DNA of 64,000 nt from Paenibacillus sp. FSL H8-0537. GTDB taxonomy: Bacteria; Bacillota; Bacilli; Paenibacillales; Paenibacillaceae. Position 1 is the stretch's first letter. Every line of letters starts with the position of its first letter. Below are positions 16,901-25,668 of this stretch, piece by piece. The position numbers were made by a program, and so were the translations under genes. Location of the stretch: positions 1,537,501 through 1,601,500 of the forward strand of contig NZ_CP150290.1 of the NCBI RefSeq assembly GCF_038051995.1, given 5' to 3'. The notes under the pieces are model-generated. The model did not search any database. It saw nothing but the letters and a program-made list of their open reading frames with translations, and had not been told where the DNA came from.

Positions 16901-18400
16901 ATGAGCTATGTCATTGGAATAGATTTAGGTACGAGCGCCGTCAAGGCGCTCCTCATTAATAAAGAAGGCACGGTTGCAGGCGAAGCTTCCCGCAGCTACC
17001 CGCTTTATCATGAGCACACGGGCTGGAGCGAGCAGAAGCCTGATGATTGGGTAGATGCAACGCTCGAGGCGCTTGGCGAGCTTGCCGCTGCAATTGGGCC
17101 AGAAGCAAGCGCGCAAATCGAGGGCATCAGCTTCTCCGGCCAGATGCACGGTCTTGTTCTGCTGAATGGTGCAGGCAATCCGGTGCGCAATGCCATTCTC
17201 TGGAATGACACTCGCACAACGGCGCAATGCCGCGAAATCGAGCGTACGCTTGGCGACAAGCTGCTCGGCATTACGCGCAATCCGGCGCTGGAAGGTTTCA
17301 CGCTGCCGAAAATCCTATGGGTGCGCGAGCATGAGCTTGCTGCTTTCGAACAGGCAGAGCTGTTCCTGCTGCCTAAGGATTATGTACGCTATCGCCTGAC
17401 AGGCGAGCAGCATATGGATTACTCCGATGCAGCAGGCACGCTGCTGCTGGATGTAGCAGCGAAGCGCTGGAGCGAAGAGGTGCTGGCTGCATTTGAGCTG
17501 CCGGCAAGCTTCTGCCCGCCACTCGCTGAGTCGCATGGTCAGACGGGTACGCTGCTTGCTGAATGGGCACAGCGCACAGGACTGCCAGCTACGGTAAAGG
17601 TGTTCGCTGGCGGAGCCGACAATGCTTGCGGCGCAATCGGCGCTGGCATTTTGAGCGAAGGCTTGACGCTATGCAGCATAGGAACATCCGGCGTTATTTT
17701 GTCCTATGAAAATGACAAAAATAAGGATTTTGCCGGCAAAGTACATTTCTTCAATCACGGCAAGGAAGATTCCTTCTACGCAATGGGCGTGACGCTTGCG
17801 GCAGGCTACAGCCTGAGCTGGTTCAAGAAGACGTTCGCGCCGAGTGAATCCTTTGATGAGCTGCTTGCAGGCATCGGGGAAGTGAAGCCGGGAGCAGGCG
17901 GTCTGTTGTTTACGCCTTATCTCGTAGGCGAGCGTACGCCGCATCCGGATTCCCTTATTCGTGCCAGCTTTATCGGCGTGGATGGCTCGCATGAGCGGGT
18001 TCATTTTGCCCGTGCCGTGATGGAGGGCATTACGTTCTCACTGCATGAATCGGTCGATATGTTCCGTGCGGCTGGCAAAACGGTCGATACGATTGTATCG
18101 ATTGGCGGGGGAGCGCAAAATCCGGTTTGGCTGCAAATGCAGGCTGACATTTTTGACGCGAAGGTAGTAGCGCTCGAAAACGAGCAGGGCCCTGGCCTCG
18201 GCGCAGCGATGCTTGCTGCATACGGCAGTGGCTGGTTTGAAAGCCTGGAGGCTTGTGCAGCGAAGTTTGTGAAGCATGCCGAGCAATATTTGCCGCAGCC
18301 TGAAGCTGTTGAAGCGTATAAAGGGCTGTTCCGTATCTATCAGCAGGTTTACACGCAAACGCGCAGTTTGAACGAAGCGTTAGCCGCATACCGCGGTTAG
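16901..18400 (+). CDS. xylB: Xylulokinase
   Basis: FGGY-family carbohydrate kinase of 499 residues that phosphorylates D-xylulose for the pentose phosphate pathway. The N-terminal phosphate loop is IGIDLGTSAVKALL. The segment ISFSGQMHGLVLL (about 75-88) carries the catalytic-region signature, with AILWNDTRT close by. The C-terminal FGGY-type signature spans SIGGGAQNPVWLQMQADIF. The ribosome site GGAGG precedes the ATG. A strong terminator follows. Confidence 0.97.
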   Translation: MSYVIGIDLGTSAVKALLINKEGTVAGEASRSYPLYHEHTGWSEQKPDDWVDATLEALGELAAAIGPEASAQIEGISFSGQMHGLVLLNGAGNPVRNAILWNDTRTTAQCREIERTLGDKLLGITRNPALEGFTLPKILWVREHELAAFEQAELFLLPKDYVRYRLTGEQHMDYSDAAGTLLLDVAAKRWSEEVLAAFELPASFCPPLAESHGQTGTLLAEWAQRTGLPATVKVFAGGADNACGAIGAGILSEGLTLCSIGTSGVILSYENDKNKDFAGKVHFFNHGKEDSFYAMGVTLAAGYSLSWFKKTFAPSESFDELLAGIGEVKPGAGGLLFTPYLVGERTPHPDSLIRASFIGVDGSHERVHFARAVMEGITFSLHESVDMFRAAGKTVDTIVSIGGGAQNPVWLQMQADIFDAKVVALENEQGPGLGAAMLAAYGSGWFESLEACAAKFVKHAEQYLPQPEAVEAYKGLFRIYQQVYTQTRSLNEALAAYRG

Positions 18401-18429
18401 CGAGGTTACCCGCAAGAACACATATGGCT

Positions 18430-18467
18430 GCCGCTTCTTCTGTTTTTCAGGAGAAGCGGCTTTTTTT
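18430..18467 (+). terminator. Terminator of xylAB
   Basis: GCCGCTTCT pairs with AGAAGCGGC and is followed by seven T, 30 bases past the xylB stop. Confidence 0.9.
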
Positions 18468-18573
18468 ATGGAATGAAATAGACATGAATTAGTTATCCAA
18501 AGGACAGTTTAGCCATAGCTAGTGCTACAATCGGCATGAGAGAAATTTATAAAAAGGAGAAATATGCACATCC

Positions 18574-18605
18574 TTGACTTTCCCCTGCAGGGGAAACTGT
18601 ATAAT
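18574..18605 (+). promoter_or_regulatory. MerR-type promoter with central dyad
   Basis: TTGACT and TATAAT are 20 bases apart, the over-long spacing typical of MerR-regulated promoters. The spacer carries the perfect palindrome TTTCCCCTGCAGGGGAAA (18579-18596). The regulator encoded just downstream probably binds it and untwists the promoter when ligand is present. Confidence 0.9.
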
Positions 18606-18634
18606 CCCATTATGTATAGATTGGAGGCGATATT

Positions 18635-19453
18635 TTGTTTAAAATCAGTGCGTTTTCCAGGCTCAGCAAGGTCTCTCTAAAAACACTGCGCTATTATGAC
18701 CAGATTGGCATACTAAAGCCGAGAAAGGTGGATTGCGATACTGGCTACCGTTACTATTCCGCAGATCAGCTTCTTGAGCTCAACCGAATCTTATTCTATA
18801 AGGAATTGGGTTTCACATTGCCACAAATTACACAATTGCTTCAGGAGGATATTACATTGGAGAATATTCAAGGGATGTTTAAGCTGAAAAGAAGCGAAAT
18901 CCAGCAAATCCTCGATACGGAACAAGCCAAACTCGTCAGGATTGAGGAGCGTATGCAGCTTATAGAAAAAGAGGGGCAAGTCGAAACAGGGCAAGAAATC
19001 AGAATCAAAGCAGAAGGTGCCAGGCAGTTTCTTTTTCAGACAGCATATGGGAGAGAAGAGGACATTCCAGAGTTGTTTCGTAAATTTAATCAGTTATTAT
19101 CAAAGGAGATTCGCCAATTGACTCAAGGTCCGCAGGTTGTTTTGTGGAAAGAAATAGACGGAAAAGAGGATGAGTTTGAGTTTGAAGTCGGTTATTTTTT
19201 AACCTGTGAGCTGCTATTATCTCCAGACCCTTTCCAGCTACGGACTCTTCCTCCTGAGCCGATGATGGCCACAATGGCTTTTCGTTCGAATTCTAACTTT
19301 GCTTGTACAGCCTGTGTTCATTTAGCTAGATGGATAGAGAAAAATAACTATCAGATCAAGGAAAACGAGTCTGGCAGGGAAATATATTTACCTTTATCTC
19401 CAAAACAAGATGCACAATTCATAGAAATACAAATTCCAATTATAAATAGATAA
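18635..19453 (+). CDS. MerR-family regulator with GyrI-like ligand-binding domain
   Basis: Protein of 272 residues starting at TTG, with GGAGG 8 bases upstream. Residues 1-70 are a MerR helix-turn-helix and wing (SRLSKVSLKTLRYYDQIGIL, then DTGYRYYSADQLLELNRI). A coiled-coil dimerisation helix follows (about 75-120), then a GyrI-like effector domain (about 130-270), as in BmrR, which usually senses hydrophobic cations or drugs. It is cotranscribed with the MFS gene 21 bases downstream, so it probably activates its own operon on drug binding. Confidence 0.93.
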   Translation: MFKISAFSRLSKVSLKTLRYYDQIGILKPRKVDCDTGYRYYSADQLLELNRILFYKELGFTLPQITQLLQEDITLENIQGMFKLKRSEIQQILDTEQAKLVRIEERMQLIEKEGQVETGQEIRIKAEGARQFLFQTAYGREEDIPELFRKFNQLLSKEIRQLTQGPQVVLWKEIDGKEDEFEFEVGYFLTCELLLSPDPFQLRTLPPEPMMATMAFRSNSNFACTACVHLARWIEKNNYQIKENESGREIYLPLSPKQDAQFIEIQIPIINR

Positions 19454-19474
19454 CTGGAGGAGGAGCGGATAGAA

Positions 19475-20650
19475 TTGAAAAACAAACGGATCATCTATGT
19501 CCTGGCACTTGCTGTTTTTCTGATCGGAACCATTGAATATATTATTACTGGAGTCATTGAAATGATGGCGGTGGACTTGAAAGTATCTATTTCTGAAGCT
19601 GGGCTATTGGTGACTGTATTTGCTCTCGCAGCGGCCATTATCGCTCCGATTCTGATTGCTTTAACGATAAATATGGAGCGCAAGAAGCTGCTCATGGCTA
19701 CTCTCAGTGTGTTTATTGCCAGCAATGGACTAATGTTTATAAACCTATCTTACGAAACCGTACTATGGTTACGAATTATTCAAGGTGCTAGTGGAGGGAT
19801 CGCTACTGTAGTAGCCATGGCAGTAGCGACACGACTCGTTGAAAAAGAAAAAAGGGGCAGTGCCATCGGTACTATTTTGATGGGGCTCAGCAGTTCACTT
19901 GTGCTTGGTGTTCCAATCGGCACATTCTTTAGTGAGATATTTGGATGGAGAGTTTTATTCATTACGATCGGCTTATTAAGCGTTCTTCCATTGATTATCA
20001 TCTATAAAAAGGTTCCTTCAATTAAAGAAGAAGAAGCCGTTACCCTTAGGATGCAGCTCTCCATTTTAAAAGATACAAAAATTCTAACTGCCTTGGTTAT
20101 TACTTTATTTTATATCGGCGGATACTCTACTTTATTCACTTATATTACGCCTTTCTTACAAGCCACATCCTCTCTTTCCATAACCGAAATTAGCGGTGTT
20201 CTATTCCTAGCAGGAATTTGCAGCTTTGTCGGATCACAAGTGGGCGGACAATTGGCAGATGCAAAGGGATCGAAATTCACAATTTGTCTTGGACTCCTGT
20301 TACAAGGAGCAACTATTCTTTTATTCACTCTAGCCGGTGTCAATCTCTTTGTATTGATTTTGGTTTTAATGATCTTTATGTTAGCAACTTGGAGTATATC
20401 CCCTGCTCAGCAGCTGTATCTGGTTACTCTGTTACCTCGAAATCCGGACATTGCCTTAAGCGTAAATACTTCCTTCATCCAATTTGGTTTTGCACTGGGA
20501 TCTGGATTAGGCGGGCTTGTCATCAGTCGTACATCTGTCCTGTATTTGAATTGGCTGGGTTTTGCCGCTGTCAGCATAGCTTTACTTCTCGCCATCTTAC
20601 TATTTAAAAAAATTAGCAGTAGGACTGGAATTCCTATTATTACTAAATAA
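19475..20650 (+). CDS. MFS efflux transporter (AraJ/DHA1 type)
   Basis: Inner-membrane transporter of 391 residues with about 12 hydrophobic segments, starting at TTG behind GGAGGAGG. The segment GSAIGTILMGLSSSLVLGVPIGT is the helix-5 region of drug-H+ antiporters, and GGQLADAKGSKFTI a cytoplasmic loop of the second half. It shares the operon with the MerR/GyrI regulator, which supports a role in efflux of the compound that regulator senses. The compound cannot be read. Confidence 0.92.
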   Translation: MKNKRIIYVLALAVFLIGTIEYIITGVIEMMAVDLKVSISEAGLLVTVFALAAAIIAPILIALTINMERKKLLMATLSVFIASNGLMFINLSYETVLWLRIIQGASGGIATVVAMAVATRLVEKEKRGSAIGTILMGLSSSLVLGVPIGTFFSEIFGWRVLFITIGLLSVLPLIIIYKKVPSIKEEEAVTLRMQLSILKDTKILTALVITLFYIGGYSTLFTYITPFLQATSSLSITEISGVLFLAGICSFVGSQVGGQLADAKGSKFTICLGLLLQGATILLFTLAGVNLFVLILVLMIFMLATWSISPAQQLYLVTLLPRNPDIALSVNTSFIQFGFALGSGLGGLVISRTSVLYLNWLGFAAVSIALLLAILLFKKISSRTGIPIITK

Positions 20651-20726
20651 ATATGCAAATGAACAAAATAGTACGATCGATTTCATTCATACGATTTTAT
20701 TTCTGAACTCCAACATATCGCCCCAA

Positions 20727-21617
20727 TCACTGCTTAAAGCTGCTCCAAATCGCCTCCGGCTTTACTCCCAGCTCTCCGGCGATAAGCTCGGCTGTGAGTC
20801 GCTGGGGCTTTTTTATTTTGCCGTTGCGAATTTTGGAAATGGTCGTCAAGGAAATGAGCGTGGAGCGGGAAAGCGATGTAGCGGAAATATTTTTGCTTAG
20901 CATCAGCATTCTCAGCTTGTAGGAAGGGTCCTCCTCTTGGGCTTGCTGGTTTAGCTCTGTGAGCATGATCAAATAGCTATGAAACGCCTTGTTGCCCGAA
21001 TAAAAAGGCTTAATCAATGCTTTTGCGGTATCCTTGCCATCTCCGATCTGCATATGCAGCTCCAAATGCTCAATTTTGCCGATGCTTTTGGCCCTTTCCA
21101 TGATGCGGCGCAGTGGTGCGCGGTGCTGCTCGGCAACCAAATCAAAAATGCTGCGATTCAAAAAGCTGGCCGAGCCTTGGGCAAGCGGAGCGAAATAACG
21201 CTTCAGCGAAAAAATGCGGAATTGTTCCGAGATGCCGATGGCCATCATGATTTTATGATCGACAGCGAATTCATCGCCCCAACGCTCGGCAGACACATCC
21301 TTGCAGACGAGCATATAATACGTTTGCTCCTCCATTTGAAATTTACGGCAGCTCAGCCGAACGGTCGCCGTCATCGTAGAGCGCGTCGTCAGCTCACAGT
21401 CGAACGTCAGCTGATCATCCTCAATAAGCTTCGCCATCAGCTGCCCGAAAGGCTGCGAATCCTTTACGAAATCCTCCGGGTTGACCTCTAGAAGCTCATG
21501 CTTTCGATAGCCGGACAGCCCAGTAAAGGCTTTGTTAATATCGCGAATATACCAGCGGTTAAAATCATATTCCACAATCATCATCGGGTCGGCTAGCTGG
21601 TAAAAGATCGTATGCAT
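20727..21617 (-). CDS. PAS-domain protein with C-terminal helix-turn-helix
   Basis: Cytosolic protein of 296 residues. Residues about 5-115 form a PAS domain (WYIRDINKAFTGLSGYRKHE, then a PAC-like end ending in YYMLVCKDVSAER). A second PAS-like region spans about 125-225. The last 60 residues are an XRE/Cro-like helix-turn-helix (LSRSTLISLTTISKIRNGKI, ending in LGVKPEAIW). PAS input with a Cro-type output is uncommon. AAGGAGG precedes the ATG. The gene stands alone; ligand and targets are unknown. Confidence 0.75.
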   Translation of the reverse strand: MHTIFYQLADPMMIVEYDFNRWYIRDINKAFTGLSGYRKHELLEVNPEDFVKDSQPFGQLMAKLIEDDQLTFDCELTTRSTMTATVRLSCRKFQMEEQTYYMLVCKDVSAERWGDEFAVDHKIMMAIGISEQFRIFSLKRYFAPLAQGSASFLNRSIFDLVAEQHRAPLRRIMERAKSIGKIEHLELHMQIGDGKDTAKALIKPFYSGNKAFHSYLIMLTELNQQAQEEDPSYKLRMLMLSKNISATSLSRSTLISLTTISKIRNGKIKKPQRLTAELIAGELGVKPEAIWSSFKQ

Positions 21618-21812
21618 GCTAATAATGCCTCCTTCAATCGGTGGTATATCTAGAGTTAAGTTAGATTACATTAAGGGTTATTAAATATGACATATCTCGT
21701 ATTTTAAATTATGCAGAAAAAAACTCGAAATGACAACACCCTTTAGTCATACTTCGTTAACAAATTGGGGCAGACTAAAGATAGAGTCAACGCCCGAAAG
21801 GAGAAAAAACCG

Positions 21813-22103
21813 ATGAATTCGGCATTATTGTTTGATTTCGGAGATATGACGAGCGCGGGGATGGCCTTTGACACGCTGGAGCAGCTTGGCTATGATCCAG
21901 TTCTGCATGAAGGAGGAAGGCTGCATATTCATATGGAGGGTAACGATCTCATTTCTGCGCTTGAGATTATGCAGATGCATGGCGGCCGGCTTATTCAGGA
22001 AGCTGCCATTGATGCGAACGCTTACACGGATACTGCCTATTCGCTTGACGGCATCACCATTCCCGCGCATATTGTTAATGAGGATTGGAACGAGGAGCTG
22101 TAG
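21813..22103 (+). CDS. Small hypothetical protein
   Basis: Protein of 96 residues starting at the ATG at 21813, which has GGAG 9 bases upstream; the frame is open 16 codons further without a better start. It is acidic, with a predicted beta-alpha-beta pattern (ALLFDFGDMTSAGMAFDTLE, then LHIHMEGNDLISALEIMQMH), compatible with a ferredoxin-like fold. I do not recognise a named family. It has its own terminator and no obvious partner. Confidence 0.7.
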   Translation: MNSALLFDFGDMTSAGMAFDTLEQLGYDPVLHEGGRLHIHMEGNDLISALEIMQMHGGRLIQEAAIDANAYTDTAYSLDGITIPAHIVNEDWNEEL

Positions 22104-22123
22104 CCAGCATTTTTGGCAAAAGA

Positions 22124-22167
22124 AAAGCGCGGCTTTAGCTGTCTGAGACAGCCATTGCCGCGTTTTT
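22124..22167. terminator. Terminator overlapping the 3' end of the flavoprotein gene
   Basis: A two-part stem (GCGCGGC with GCCGCG, and GCTGTCT with AGACAGC) is followed by six T on the + strand, with A-rich sequence on the left. It ends the small gene and overlaps the last codons of the convergent flavoprotein gene. Confidence 0.8.
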
Positions 22168-23514
22168 TCCTGCATTGTAGCCTGTTGAGAAGGCCGCAGT
22201 AATGTTGTAGCCACCTGTGTAGCCATGAATATCGAGCACCTCGCCGCAAAAATACAGGCCGGAGCTTTGCTTGGAGCCCATCGTCTTCGGATCGATTTCC
22301 TTCAAATGGACTCCGCCGCCGGTGACGAAAGCTTCCTCAATGGATAGCGTCCCGTTCACCTTAACGGGGAAAGCTTTGATTTGCTTGGCGAGCGCAAGAA
22401 ACGGCCCCTTGGGAAGATTGTCGTACGTAATATCGCCGTTGATGCCATTTTGCTGAAGCAGAAAATCCAGCAGCCGTTCCTGCAAATAGCCGCGAAGCAC
22501 ATTTTTAATCGCTTTTTTAGACTCCAGCTTCGCCATTTGCATCATTTCCTCATAAACGTCGGCTTCGGAGCGCCCCGGCAGCAGGTCGATTGTGAGAAGT
22601 ACGGTTGCAGCTTCCCTAGCTTCGCTTCCTAAGTGCTCTGCCGCATCTAAAGCGTCTGTGCCCCCTATTCTGCCATTTGCTGCGCTGATGCCTTGAGCGG
22701 CGCCAGAAGCGCGCTGCTCTTTGCTTGCCGCCTGTTTGAGCGCTTTGACGACGAATTGGCTGCATCTAAGGGCGGTTGGGCCGGATAAGCCGAAGTGGGT
22801 GAAGATCATGTCACCCTCATGGGTGATCAATTTTTTGCCTTTCGCATTCCACACCGTTAGCTCTACCTCGCGCAGTGAAATGCCCTGTAGCGTTTTGCTG
22901 CGTATCCAAGGCTCGGAGGAGGTGAGAGGCACTTCTGTCGGATACAGCTCAGTAATGGTATGCCCGCCGCTGATAGCCCAAGGATAGCCGTCTCCAGTGG
23001 AGCCGGTATGGGGGACGGATTTGCCGCCCGTAGCGATGATGATGGCTTTCGCCGCGAGCTTTTCACCATTTTGCAGCAACAGTCCTTGTACGGCACCGTC
23101 CGCGTAAAGGACCTCACGCACGGGTGTATTTGTTCGAATGTCCACCCCTTGCTCCCGAACTTTGCGGATGAGCGCATCGACGACCGTTTTGGCTTTGTCA
23201 GAAACCGGAAACATTCGGCCTCGGTCTTCCTCCTTCAAGGCAATGCCCATCCCTTCGAAAAAAGCGATAATATCGCGATTGCCAAACGCATTTAGCGCAC
23301 TGAATAAAAACTTTCCGTTTCCAGGTATATGTTGGATGAGCTGATCCATCTCTTTTGCATTCGTCACATTACAGCGTCCGCCTCCGGAAATGCCGAGCTT
23401 GCGCCCAAGCTTGTCTCCTTTATCAACGAGAAGAACAGAGGCTCCGTGCGCGCTTGCAGCTACCGCTGCCATTAGACCGGAGGGACCTCCGCCAACAATT
23501 ATAATATCGTACAT
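22135..23514 (-). CDS. NAD(P)/FAD-dependent oxidoreductase, HI0933/YhiN (BaiN-like) family
   Basis: Flavoprotein of 459 residues. The N-terminus is a Rossmann FAD site ([21 protein letters not shown]), then [19 protein letters not shown], a hallmark of this family. [20 protein letters not shown] and the C-terminal [19 protein letters not shown] plus AFSTGYNAG complete the FAD and substrate folds. A low-complexity Ala/Gly/Glu insertion of about 45 residues (near 265-310) sits in the inserted domain. It reduces an unknown substrate; the bile-acid role of BaiN homologues should not be transferred. Confidence 0.9.
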   Translation of the reverse strand: MYDIIIVGGGPSGLMAAVAASAHGASVLLVDKGDKLGRKLGISGGGRCNVTNAKEMDQLIQHIPGNGKFLFSALNAFGNRDIIAFFEGMGIALKEEDRGRMFPVSDKAKTVVDALIRKVREQGVDIRTNTPVREVLYADGAVQGLLLQNGEKLAAKAIIIATGGKSVPHTGSTGDGYPWAISGGHTITELYPTEVPLTSSEPWIRSKTLQGISLREVELTVWNAKGKKLITHEGDMIFTHFGLSGPTALRCSQFVVKALKQAASKEQRASGAAQGISAANGRIGGTDALDAAEHLGSEAREAATVLLTIDLLPGRSEADVYEEMMQMAKLESKKAIKNVLRGYLQERLLDFLLQQNGINGDITYDNLPKGPFLALAKQIKAFPVKVNGTLSIEEAFVTGGGVHLKEIDPKTMGSKQSSGLYFCGEVLDIHGYTGGYNITAAFSTGYNAGKNAAMAVSDS

Positions 23515-23617
23515 GATTCACTCAGCCTTTCTTTCTGCAATCTTGTTTATTGTACCATTCTTCGGACGAAATATTGAGTTATAATAGAACATAATTCATC
23601 AGCTGGAGGTGCCTTGG

Positions 23618-24478
23618 ATGATTCGTATGGAATGGACGTTTCAGGGTTATGGGGATACCGAACTATACGTAAGAGAATGGAAGCCAGAAAAGGAGCGTCC
23701 AAAGGGCGTTTTATGTCTCATACATGGGATGGGAGAGCATGGTGAACGTTATCGTTCATATGCGGCGAGGCTCGTAGCAGCTCAATATGCTGTAATCGCT
23801 CTTGATCAGCAGGGCCATGGCCGTTCTTCTGGGCCAAGGGGGCATTTGCCTTCTGTAGATGATGCGGCAGCCTACGCCGCCATGCTGGTGGAGCAGGCTG
23901 CGGAGCGCCATCCAGGGCTGCCACTCTTTCTTTACGGGCACAGCATGGGCGGCAACATCGCGATGAATTGCGCACTGCGGCTCCAGCCTGCAGTGAAGGC
24001 GCTCGTGCTGTCCAGTCCGTGGCTAAGGCTGGCCTTTACGCCACCACGTGCCCAGCTTTGGCTGGGGAAGCGGCTCGCGGCCATTTGGCCAGGGCTGCCG
24101 CAATCGACGGGACTTAAGAGCGGGGAGTTGTACCGCCGAGGTTATGAGGAGGCCGTGCATATGGAAGGAGACCCGCTGTGCCATTCCCGCATTACGGTTA
24201 AAACCTTTCTGAATCTCCATGATTCAGGTGAATGGGCAATAGCCAATTGCAGGCAGCTCCAAGTGCCGCTGCTGCTCATACACGGCGCAGCTGACAAGAT
24301 CACCTCACATGAAGCAAGCGAGAAAGTGGCGCAGCGGCTTGGCGAGGCATGTACTTTTGTTTCTTGGTCTGACGGCTATCATGAACTTCATAATGATTTG
24401 GAAGCACAGCGTTTTATTGAAGTGGTGACGAACTGGCTGGATAGGCATACAGATGAAAATAAGGATCACGCAATTTAA
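23618..24478 (+). CDS. Alpha/beta hydrolase, monoacylglycerol lipase type
   Basis: Serine hydrolase of 286 residues from the ATG at 23618, with GGAGG 8 bases upstream; an earlier GTG lies inside that ribosome site. Motifs are LIHGMGEHGERY (oxyanion loop), LDQQGHGRSSGPRGH, the nucleophile elbow GHSMGG (Ser near 112), GAADKIT (Asp) and DGYHELHND (His). This pattern is typical of monoglyceride lipases and lysophospholipases. The transcript probably once led into the kinase region, now split off by an IS630 element. Confidence 0.92.
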   Translation: MIRMEWTFQGYGDTELYVREWKPEKERPKGVLCLIHGMGEHGERYRSYAARLVAAQYAVIALDQQGHGRSSGPRGHLPSVDDAAAYAAMLVEQAAERHPGLPLFLYGHSMGGNIAMNCALRLQPAVKALVLSSPWLRLAFTPPRAQLWLGKRLAAIWPGLPQSTGLKSGELYRRGYEEAVHMEGDPLCHSRITVKTFLNLHDSGEWAIANCRQLQVPLLLIHGAADKITSHEASEKVAQRLGEACTFVSWSDGYHELHNDLEAQRFIEVVTNWLDRHTDENKDHAI

Positions 24479-24557
24479 TCTATATAAGTTGAACTAAAGG
24501 AATTCATTTCCACACTGTCGAATATAAGAAACATAACTTAAAAGCGATGGTGAAATC

Positions 24558-25067
24558 ATGGAAATGACACAAGCGTTAACTGAAATTGAATCCTTAATGA
24601 AAAAAGAAAAAGAGCGACGAATGTTTGAGCGTTATCAAGCTATTGTTCTGTATTTGAAAGGGAAGAATGCAAAAGAAATCGCAGAGATCATAGGCAGAAC
24701 GGAACGAACGGTCTATAAATATATGCGTGCGTACCGCGAAGCAGGTGTAACTGGACTGCAAATCCACTATTCAACAGGAGCGCCAGAGCGGCTGACCAAA
24801 GAACAACAGGAGCAACTGAAAGCGACGATCGTCTCCTCGGTTCCACACGAAGTAGGCTTTGAAAGTAAATACAGCTGGACGCTCTACCTTATTGGCCAAT
24901 ATATCAAGCGGGAGTTCGGTCCGTCCTATTCGCTTCGTGGCATTTCCAAAATGGCACACCGCCTTGGGCTCAGCTACACCAAACCCACGTATACGTTAGC
25001 TGCTGCGGATGAAGCCAAGCAACAGGTCTTTACAGAAGAGACGTTTCCTGCTTTGAAAAAAGACTAA
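24558..25067 (+). CDS. IS630-family transposase, N-terminal frame
   Basis: Protein of 169 residues with a helix-turn-helix (about 25-60, LKGKNAKEIAEIIGRTERTV), a second DNA-binding part and the conserved winged-helix-2 segment (SLRGISKMAHRLGLSYTKPT). It binds the terminal repeats. It ends in a run of A residues next to the start of the catalytic frame, overlapping TAATG. IS630 elements commonly join such frames by ribosomal frameshifting, which the A-rich stretch would allow. Confidence 0.92.
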   Translation: MEMTQALTEIESLMKKEKERRMFERYQAIVLYLKGKNAKEIAEIIGRTERTVYKYMRAYREAGVTGLQIHYSTGAPERLTKEQQEQLKATIVSSVPHEVGFESKYSWTLYLIGQYIKREFGPSYSLRGISKMAHRLGLSYTKPTYTLAAADEAKQQVFTEETFPALKKD

Positions 25068-25624
25068 TGAACGAAGACATTGCTCATTTACTCTTCGAAG
25101 ACGAGTCCATGATCCGGGATTACCAAGCGCTTCAGCATACATGGTTTCTCAAAGGCAAGCAACGCAACATCCAGACCACAGGCAAACATCGCGGCGTCAA
25201 ATTGTTGGCTGTACTGGATTATACGACGGGTCAAATTCTCTGGAAAGAAGATGAGCAGTATAACGCAGAGACATTTCTATCGTTTCTACAAATGGTGGTC
25301 GAAGCGTATCCCAAAGGAAAGATGGTTATGGTACTGGACAATGCTCGCATTCATCATGCGAAATTGCTTCAACCCTTTCTGGAAGATCACAAAGAGCGTC
25401 TTGAATTGGTTTTCTTACCACCGTATAGTCCGCAATTGAACCTGGTGGAGGGACTTTGGAAATGGCTGAAATCGGATGTTATTAACAACGTGTTTTTCCA
25501 TACCGTCTCAGAGATCCGCAAAAAAGTTGCTGCGTTTATGCAAAACATAGCTCTCGATACTCAGACGATTATTGATCGTCTTTGTCTTCGTTTAGAAGAC
25601 GATCAACTCACTGAATATATCTAG
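25067..25624 (+). CDS. IS630-family transposase, catalytic DDE frame
   Basis: Protein of 185 residues with the RNase H-like DDE domain: LLFEDESMIRDY (first Asp), MVMVLDNARIHHAK (second Asp), then FLPPYSPQLNLVEGLWKWLK (Glu). The domain is complete to the terminal helices, so the element may still be mobile. It is translated either from its own ATG overlapping the previous stop or as a fusion by frameshifting. Confidence 0.93.
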   Translation: MNEDIAHLLFEDESMIRDYQALQHTWFLKGKQRNIQTTGKHRGVKLLAVLDYTTGQILWKEDEQYNAETFLSFLQMVVEAYPKGKMVMVLDNARIHHAKLLQPFLEDHKERLELVFLPPYSPQLNLVEGLWKWLKSDVINNVFFHTVSEIRKKVAAFMQNIALDTQTIIDRLCLRLEDDQLTEYI

Positions 25625-25668
25625 TTCAACTTATATAGTAAGCGATTAGGGGGGGAGACCTGTCGTTC

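Larger units (their letters stand above)
24480..25638 (+). mobile_element. IS630-family insertion sequence
   Basis: An element of about 1.16 kb with perfect 17-base terminal inverted repeats (CTATATAAGTTGAACTA at 24480-24496 and its complement at 25622-25638). It includes TA dinucleotides at the tips, as expected for TA-targeting IS630/Tc1 elements. It carries two overlapping transposase frames. It appears intact. It sits between the hydrolase and the sensor kinase, ending about 11 bases before the kinase ribosome site. Confidence 0.92.
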
